A DNA stretch of 38,194 nucleotides, taken from assembly GCA_944390365.1 (NCBI GenBank), contig CALXPW010000011.1, forward strand, positions 1-38,194. Direction: 5' to 3'. The stretch is from an uncultured Clostridia bacterium. GTDB lineage: Bacteria > Bacillota > Clostridia > TANB77 > CAG-508. A model generated the notes under the pieces. It had not been told where the DNA came from. It made no database searches and worked only from the letters and a program-made list of their open reading frames with translations. Below are positions 34,701-38,194 of this stretch, one piece after another. Numbering within the stretch: position 1 is the first letter of the stretch; each line of letters begins with the position of its first letter. Position numbers and translations under genes: made by a program.

Positions 34701-35398
34701 CAATACGTGAATTTACCGAATTTGGCTCAGGCTTTAAAATAGCAATGAGGGACTTAGAAATAAGAGGTGCAGGAAGCTTACTTGGAGAAATACAACATGG
34801 ACACATGGAACAAGTAGGATATGATACTTACTGCAACTTATTAGACCAAGTTGTAAAAGAAATGCAAGGTATAGAAGTAAAAGAAAGCGATGAAGAACCA
34901 GAAATACAAATAGATATAAATGTTTCAAGCTATATACCAGATAGCTATATAGAAAATAGTAGTCAAAAAATTGAAGTATATCAAAACATTGCGCTTTGCA
35001 GAACCGAAGAGGATATACAAAATGTAATTGACGAAATAATAGATAGATATGGTATAATGCCAAAAGAATTAGAAAATTTAATAGAAGTAGCTAGAATAAA
35101 AGAACTATGTAGAATAGCAGGAGTAGTTAAAGTATCAGAAAAGAAAAATATAATGATGTTAAATACACAATCAAATTCAAAGAGTGTAGTATTTTATTTT
35201 GATAAAAATAAATATAATCCAGAAATAGTGGATACACTAGTTAAAAAGTATGGTTATAACATTAAGTTCTCTGCAGGAATAGAACCATATATTACATTAA
35301 AAATTGGAAATGTTACAGAAGATGAGCTAATAGAAAAAATAAAGGAGTTTTTGAAAAGTGTGGACAAAGGGGACACTCCTTTTTGTCCACAGAAGTAG
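31742..35398 (+). CDS. mfd: Transcription-repair coupling factor Mfd with a repeat-derived insert and tail
   Basis: About 1218 residues. Mfd removes stalled RNA polymerase and recruits UvrA. UvrB-like N-terminus (RGQFSIRGGIVDIGLTEKTG), polymerase-interaction domain LKPGDYVVHKTHGIGEFVGV, translocase motifs GDVGYGKTEVA near 683, DEEHRFGVKD near 783, [26 protein letters not shown], and a C-terminal TRCF domain. ATG 31742 is chosen by AAAAGGTGATAG. Residues about 453-483 (RPVPKDDKDGTNRPVPESAK, WHFSDRHQCA) are repeat B3, inserted in frame just before LSSGFEF, where the family has no such segment. The last residues VDKGDTPFCP come from REP A7. Confidence 0.95.
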   Translation: MKNEIIQNLRELDKFKEIIEQIEMKKTPINISGLVFVGKSHIISGIKEDVKRPICVVTYNELQAKNLVKDLRFFIDKVEYFGKREIASYDYVSESKDLPYSRIEVLNKIKNKEVNVVVTTIEAIMQSMIPKDALYKNILTFTVGNVFENSGFTGKKNLNNLKQLLLLMGYERSDLVENRGQFSIRGGIVDIGLTEKTGVRIEFWGDEVDSIRYFNISSQRTTEMTEKITIYPAHEYILDYKKDKEAIPEYSNIASNICNKIKEKYIDVKGISDVKISDKAKEKVESDLEAIQNGEYISKIDKYFNEFYEKVGSFLDYLPKNVLLCIDENSKINQRIENILIENNNLIKSLVEKERFIPEGILNVSRFSSENWNNLYNEKQTIYLEENNSKEVNKFEFNYRQVNFYKSEIEILINDIKKWQKENKKIFILAGGKESVDKVKELLKEYEIGTNSRPVPKDDKDGTNRPVPESAKWHFSDRHQCAILEGGLSSGFEFYDANLVVISLAEAFEGEVKKRKASPTFRQGEKIVFADLKPGDYVVHKTHGIGEFVGVNTIEADGVTKDYIKIRYKNDDMLYVPTNNLDNVRKYIGGGDTAPTLNKLGSKEWSNTKARVKKNLREVAKDLIELYAKRQKIKGYAFSKDTDWQKQFEENFPYQETDDQLRCIDEVKKDMEQQRPMDRLLCGDVGYGKTEVAIRAAFKAVMDHKQVAYLVPTTVLANQQYEGFKSRMENFGVNVELLNRFRTKKEQNEVIKKLKLGEVDVVIGTHRILSEDVVFKDLGLLIIDEEHRFGVKDKEKIKKLKASVDVLTMTATPIPRTLHMSILGVRDMSVIYEPPQNRRPVQTYVLEYDTEVIKEAITKELERNGQVFYLYNNVESIPKKAMEIQELVPEAKVEFAHGKMTGKELEDIMERFVKQEINVLVCTTILESGIDIPNANTIIVENADRLGLAQLYQIRGRVGRSDKQAFAYITYKRDKLLSEVADKRLKAIREFTEFGSGFKIAMRDLEIRGAGSLLGEIQHGHMEQVGYDTYCNLLDQVVKEMQGIEVKESDEEPEIQIDINVSSYIPDSYIENSSQKIEVYQNIALCRTEEDIQNVIDEIIDRYGIMPKELENLIEVARIKELCRIAGVVKVSEKKNIMMLNTQSNSKSVVFYFDKNKYNPEIVDTLVKKYGYNIKFSAGIEPYITLKIGNVTEDELIEKIKEFLKSVDKGDTPFCPQK
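33098..33188 (-). repeat. Family-B composite repeat, copy B3 inside mfd
   Basis: 91 bp. Its reverse complement aligns with B1 end to end: TGGCAC-TTGGTGCCTGTCAC, AAAGTGCCATTTGGCAC, GGGACAGGTCT, CTTTAGGGACAGG. All three copies share AGACCTGTCCC. The open frame of mfd passes through it without a stop. Confidence 0.88.
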
Positions 35399-35468
35399 AA
35401 AAACAAAATAAAGTATTTGAAATATTTAGAAAAAAACGTGGACAAAAAGGAGTGTCCCCTTTGTCCAC
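35360..35468. repeat. REPIN: REP copies A7 and A8, exact inverted pair
   Basis: A7 at 35360-35390 lies inside the last codons of mfd; A8 at 35438-35468 lies just before the trmH-type gene. They are exact reverse complements, sharing the same two differences from A1 (AAAGGGG and CCTTTTT). Spacing is 47 bp. Confidence 0.93.
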
Positions 35469-35488
35469 ACTTGGAGAAGGAGATTATA

Positions 35489-36271
35489 ATGCAAGTAATT
35501 TCTAGTAAAGATAATGAAATAATAAAAAAAATAAGAAGTTTAAAAGAAAAAAAGTACAGAGATATAGAAAATAGTTATATAATAGAAGGCATAAAGCTTG
35601 TAAAAGAAGCAATTGCAGAAAAGGCTAAAATAAAGCAGATCGTTATTTGTGAAGAATGTTTAGATAATGAAATAGACAAAGATACTTTGTATGAAATTGC
35701 TAAGTATGATGTGGTATATGTAACTGAAAAAGTTTTTAATTTAATAACTGATGTAAAAACTCCTCAAGGAATTATAGCAGTTGTAGAAAAAAGCAATGTA
35801 AAAAAGCAAATAGACTACTCACAAGATATAATAGTAGTGCTAGATGGAATTCAAGATCCAGGAAACTTAGGAACTATATTAAGAACTGTGGATAGTGCGA
35901 ATCTAAATCAAATAATCTTATCACAAAACAGCGCAGACCCATATAATCCAAAAGTGGTTCGCTCTACAATGGGAGCAATTTTTAGGGTAAATATTATTGA
36001 GTCAGAAAACATAATAGATACTTTACAAGAAATTAAAAACAATAATTTTAAAGTAATGGTAACTGCTTTAGATGCAAAAAAAAGTATTTACAATGTCGAC
36101 TATAACAAAAAAGCTATAGTTATAGGAAATGAAGCAAATGGAGTATCAAAAGAGGTTCAAGCATTGGCAGATGAAAAAGTAAAAATACCAATGCTTGGCA
36201 AAACCGAAAGCTTAAATGCTTCAGTAGCAACAGGAATAATGATTTATGAATATGTAAGAAGAAAAGTATAA
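35489..36271 (+). CDS. TrmH/SpoU-family RNA 2'-O-methyltransferase
   Basis: 260 residues. SpoU (SPOUT) enzymes methylate ribose 2'-OH in rRNA or tRNA with AdoMet bound in a knot. N-terminal substrate-binding domain (EIIKKIRSLKEKKYRDIENS, YIIEGIKLVKEAI), then knot motifs: VVLDGIQDPGNLGTILRT (motif 1), AIVIGNEANGVSKE (motif 2) and KIPMLGKTESLNASVATGIM (motif 3). ATG 35489 has GAGAAGGAG upstream; the longer frame from 35417 is only REP A8 read through. Target base not known. Confidence 0.92.
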   Translation: MQVISSKDNEIIKKIRSLKEKKYRDIENSYIIEGIKLVKEAIAEKAKIKQIVICEECLDNEIDKDTLYEIAKYDVVYVTEKVFNLITDVKTPQGIIAVVEKSNVKKQIDYSQDIIVVLDGIQDPGNLGTILRTVDSANLNQIILSQNSADPYNPKVVRSTMGAIFRVNIIESENIIDTLQEIKNNNFKVMVTALDAKKSIYNVDYNKKAIVIGNEANGVSKEVQALADEKVKIPMLGKTESLNASVATGIMIYEYVRRKV

Positions 36272-36272
36272 A

Positions 36273-36374
36273 TTTGCAAAAGGGGACGGGCTTAAATTAT
36301 AAAAAATGGATATTTTTCTTGTATTAAGTAAGATAATATATTTTTTTGCAATTTAAGCCCTTTTTCTTTGCAAA
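36273..36374. repeat. Decayed REP-like hairpin (family C)
   Basis: Arms TTTGCAAAAGGGGACGGG-CTTAAATT (36273-36298) and AATTTAAGCCC...CTTTGCAAA (36350-36374) pair with a few mismatches around a 50-nt AT-rich centre. The left arm keeps GGGGACGGGCTT, reminiscent of GGGACAGG in family B. It fills the gap between the methyltransferase gene and the next. Confidence 0.6.
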
Positions 36375-36395
36375 AAAGAGAGGAATGAATTATTT

Positions 36396-36995
36396 ATGAA
36401 AAAAGGAATTCTTGGGCTCGTTACAATTATACTTGTGCTAGCTTTAATTTTGGGAATGAAAATCATAACATCAGACAATAAAAGTTATACCCCTGAGGCA
36501 ATAAGAAAGAAAATTTTATCTGCTTATGATTATACAAATTATACTTATGAATACATCCAAGATGGCGAAAAAACAACAAAAAAGGTAAGAGGTAATATAA
36601 TTGTTACAGAAAATGATAAAACATATTCATGGATTGATGGTGATGCAATGTCTATGTTAACAATAGACAAAGAAAAGAATACGTATTTAATGACAAGCCT
36701 AAATTCCACAACTAAAGACTTGTTATACAAAAAAGATTTTATAGGTATAAAAGCTTCAATAAATAGTTATGGAAATAATTTAATCTATCTTGGAGACGAA
36801 AGTTTCAATGGAAGAAACTGTTTAAGAATAAGAGCAGGCGAAGATACTGAATACCTAATTGATGAAGAAACAGGATTTGTGTTAAAATATGAAGCAAGTG
36901 ATGGAACTTTAGCAGAATTTAATATAGAAATTAATAATGTAACTGAAAATGATGTGAAGTTGCCAGATTTAAGTAAGTATGATAGAGTAAGATAA
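36396..36995 (+). CDS. Membrane-anchored LolA/RseB-like protein
   Basis: 199 residues with an N-terminal signal-anchor (GILGLVTIILVLALILGMKI) and an extracytoplasmic domain of beta-strands. The pattern SWIDGDAMSMLTIDKEKNTY, LGDESFNGRNCLRIRAGEDT, EYLIDEETGFVLKYEASDGT and NVTENDVKLPDLSKYDRV resembles the half-barrel fold of LolA/RseB-like proteins common in Firmicutes. No lipobox Cys, so it is anchored by the helix. AGAGAGGAATG upstream gives a weak site. Function unknown. Confidence 0.7.
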   Translation: MKKGILGLVTIILVLALILGMKIITSDNKSYTPEAIRKKILSAYDYTNYTYEYIQDGEKTTKKVRGNIIVTENDKTYSWIDGDAMSMLTIDKEKNTYLMTSLNSTTKDLLYKKDFIGIKASINSYGNNLIYLGDESFNGRNCLRIRAGEDTEYLIDEETGFVLKYEASDGTLAEFNIEINNVTENDVKLPDLSKYDRVR

Positions 36996-37017
36996 TTTAA
37001 CTAAAAAGGAGAAATAA

Positions 37018-37455
37018 ATGAAATTAGTAGTACAAAGAGTTAAAAATGCAAAAGTAGATGTAGATGGAAAAACAGTAGGAAGTATTGAAAAAGGATTTTT
37101 AGTATTACTAGGTGTTACACATACAGATACAAAGGAGACAGCGGATTATTTAGTAAAAAAATTATGCAAGCTTAGAGTATTTGAAGATGAAAACGGAAAA
37201 ATGAATTTAGCACTAAAAGATGTAGCAGGAAGTCTACTTATAGTGTCACAATTTACACTTTATGCAGATTGCTCAGAGGGAAATAGACCATCTTTTATAA
37301 ATGCAGCAAAACCAGATATGGCAAATGAATTATATGAATACTTTTGCAAAAAATGTGAAGAGCAAGATATAAAAGTAGAAAAAGGCATATTTGGTGCAGA
37401 TATGAAAGTGAGTCTTTTAAATGATGGACCTGTTACTATAATATTAGAGCGATAA
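37018..37455 (+). CDS. dtd: D-aminoacyl-tRNA deacylase
   Basis: 145 residues. DTD hydrolyses D-amino acids (and Gly) wrongly attached to tRNA. Diagnostic motifs: [20 protein letters not shown], the [17 protein letters not shown] motif and the [10 protein letters not shown] motif that form the cross-dimer active site. AAAAGGAG precedes the ATG 22 bp after the previous gene, so the two share a transcript. Confidence 0.96.
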   Translation: MKLVVQRVKNAKVDVDGKTVGSIEKGFLVLLGVTHTDTKETADYLVKKLCKLRVFEDENGKMNLALKDVAGSLLIVSQFTLYADCSEGNRPSFINAAKPDMANELYEYFCKKCEEQDIKVEKGIFGADMKVSLLNDGPVTIILER

Positions 37456-37467
37456 CTTCTTATACTT

Positions 37468-37557
37468 ATGGTATCAGGAACAGTTAGAAACCATGACCAA
37501 GAGTTAATGATAAAAGCTTTTGAAATAGCTGGATACACAGAAAAAGAAAATAAATAG
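37468..37557 (+). pseudogene. Short gene fragment after dtd
   Basis: A 29-codon frame MVSGTVRNHDQELMIKAFEI / AGYTEKENK with no ribosome site, 12 bp after dtd. The pattern (SG...AF..AGY) vaguely recalls the C-terminus of PrmA-type methyltransferases. Probably a remnant. Confidence 0.3.
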
Positions 37558-37561
37558 AAAA

Positions 37562-37597
37562 AAACAACATCTTTATGAATAATAGAGGTGTTATTTT
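37562..37597 (+). terminator. Terminator after dtd
   Basis: AACAACATCTTT pairs with AGAGGTGTTATT (with G-U pairs), followed by seven T's. Confidence 0.75.
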
Positions 37598-37790
37598 TTT
37601 GTGTGAAATGTTACAAAATAGTTACAGAAATATTAAGAATATGTTACAAATACAACAAGCACTTGAAAAATGAATACAAATAGCATACAATAAAAATGTA
37701 CTATTTGGGTAAAACATAAGAAAAATACAAGAATTAACATGTAAGTAAAATACAAAAGAAAGAATAAAAAGACCAAGGAGGAAATATAAA

Positions 37791-37956
37791 ATGGCTAAAA
37801 CTGTTGATACTGTAGAGAGAGAGAGAGAGAGAGAGAGTTAATTCTAGCAAATTAAGCTTTATTTGTTGTGCTCAAAATACAGTATTAGTAGGCTTTAGAA
37901 AAATAGAATTAAATAGACTATGTGAGGAAAAAAGGATGGATTATGTAACAACATAA
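37791..37956 (+). CDS. Putative phase-variable ORF with an (AG)12 tract
   Basis: ATG 37791 has a consensus AAGGAGG 8 nt upstream. It reads MAKTVDTVERERERES and stops at 37839-37841. The tract at 37814-37837 is (AG)12. Gain of one AG unit would join the frame at 37837, giving VNSSKLSFICCAQNTVLVGF and RKIELNRLCEEKRMDYVTT to a TAA at 37954-37956, in all about 55 residues. The product is not recognised. Off in this sequence. Confidence 0.45.
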
Positions 37957-37983
37957 AAGTTGTTATGTAGTCTGTCCTTTTTG
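37928..37983 (+). terminator. Very strong hairpin terminator
   Basis: A 25-bp stem with several G-U pairs (AAAAAAGGATGGATTATGTA... against ...ATGTAGTCTGTCCTTTTT) around a 6-nt loop ATAAAA, ending in five T's. It overlaps the 3' end of the phase-variable ORF. Confidence 0.85.
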
Positions 37984-38075
37984 TGCGTTTTAGTTCAAAA
38001 TAAAAATACAATTTTGATTTTTATTTTTAAATATTTATATAAATTAAAAAAGAGAGAAAAAGGAGGAAATTAGAA

Positions 38076-38165
38076 ATGTACAAGAAGAAAAGAACAACAG
38101 AAAAAGGGATAACATTGGTAGCATTGGTAATAACAATAGCACTAAACGCTATCGCGTGGTCATAG
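38076..38165 (+). pseudogene. Truncated prepilin-like ORF
   Basis: ATG 38076 has AAGGAGG at 9 nt. KKRTTEKGITLVALVITIA has the type IV prepilin form (basic leader, G|ITL cleavage, hydrophobic helix with Leu/Val/Ile). The frame then leaves the pattern (LNAIAWS) and stops at 38163-38165, where normal prepilins carry on the hydrophobic helix. Either a fragment, a recombination joint or a misassembly close to the window end. Confidence 0.55.
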
Positions 38166-38194
38166 TGAAATAGTAAAAGCATCCAAAACGCAAA

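Noticed and set aside
13305..35468. CRISPR-like array from the repeated 31-mers
   Set aside because: Copies are far apart, palindromic and in inverted pairs, without regular spacers or cas genes.
35417..35488. Longer N-terminus for the TrmH-type protein (with VDKKECPLCP)
   Set aside because: Those codons are REP copy A8 read through. A good ribosome site sits before ATG 35489, where family similarity begins.

Overview
This window is AT-rich, densely coded DNA of a spore-forming Firmicute of the class Clostridia. The sporulation genes (a SpoIIID-like regulator, yabG, a SipL-like morphogenetic protein, yunB, spoVAC/D/E), veg, Shine-Dalgarno sites close to AGGAGG and SigA-type promoters (TTGACA, 17 bp, TATAAT, often with an extended TG) all point there. 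I see no rRNA, tRNA or CRISPR array. The species cannot be named from the sequence.

Layout. 1-6000: divergent spoIIID-like gene and yabG, then an LtaS-type sulfatase, veg, and a SipL-like/yunB pair. 6035-6224: a long inverted-repeat element. 6354-10009: an HD hydrolase followed by an accessory-looking trio (an unrecognised 452-aa protein, a DUF6978-like protein and a DUF1828/DUF1829 protein). 10184-12613: rplM-rpsI on the minus strand and infC-rpmI-rplT on the plus strand, each with a long leader; infC appears to start with ATA behind a terminator-like attenuator. 12741-17016: HAD nucleotidase, then on the minus strand dodecin-spoVAC-spoVAD-spoVAE, rpmB and tcdA. 17172-24040: ruvA, rarA, a REP-associated tyrosine transposase (RAYT), SPFH and NfeD proteins, recG. 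24254-29958: flavin reductase, a GH13 gene with foreign codon use, aldose epimerase, a small membrane protein, an anchored GH18 protein. 30211-37455: unknown protein, greA, mfd, trmH-type methyltransferase, a LolA-like membrane protein, dtd. The right end holds an (AG)12 microsatellite ORF and a truncated prepilin-like ORF.

Three patterns stand out. First, three conserved genes (yabG twice, spoVAD, the RAYT) need a +1 shift. At all four sites the zero-frame codon is CGG, and skipping its C gives a glycine codon (GGT or GGA) and restores the family sequence. By hand scan I find no other in-frame CGG in any native-looking gene; the only others are three in the foreign-looking GH13 gene. This suggests +1 frameshifting at a nearly unused or poorly decoded CGG codon, with systematic assembly error as the main alternative.

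Second, a family of 31-bp palindromic REP repeats has eight copies, six of them in three exact inverted pairs (REPINs) and two flanking the RAYT gene in opposite orientation. REP copies form the C-terminal codons of two proteins. A second, about 90-bp repeat family has one copy inserted in frame inside mfd and another just after recG. Third, two 157-190 bp elements with 31-33 bp inverted arms sit downstream of genes.
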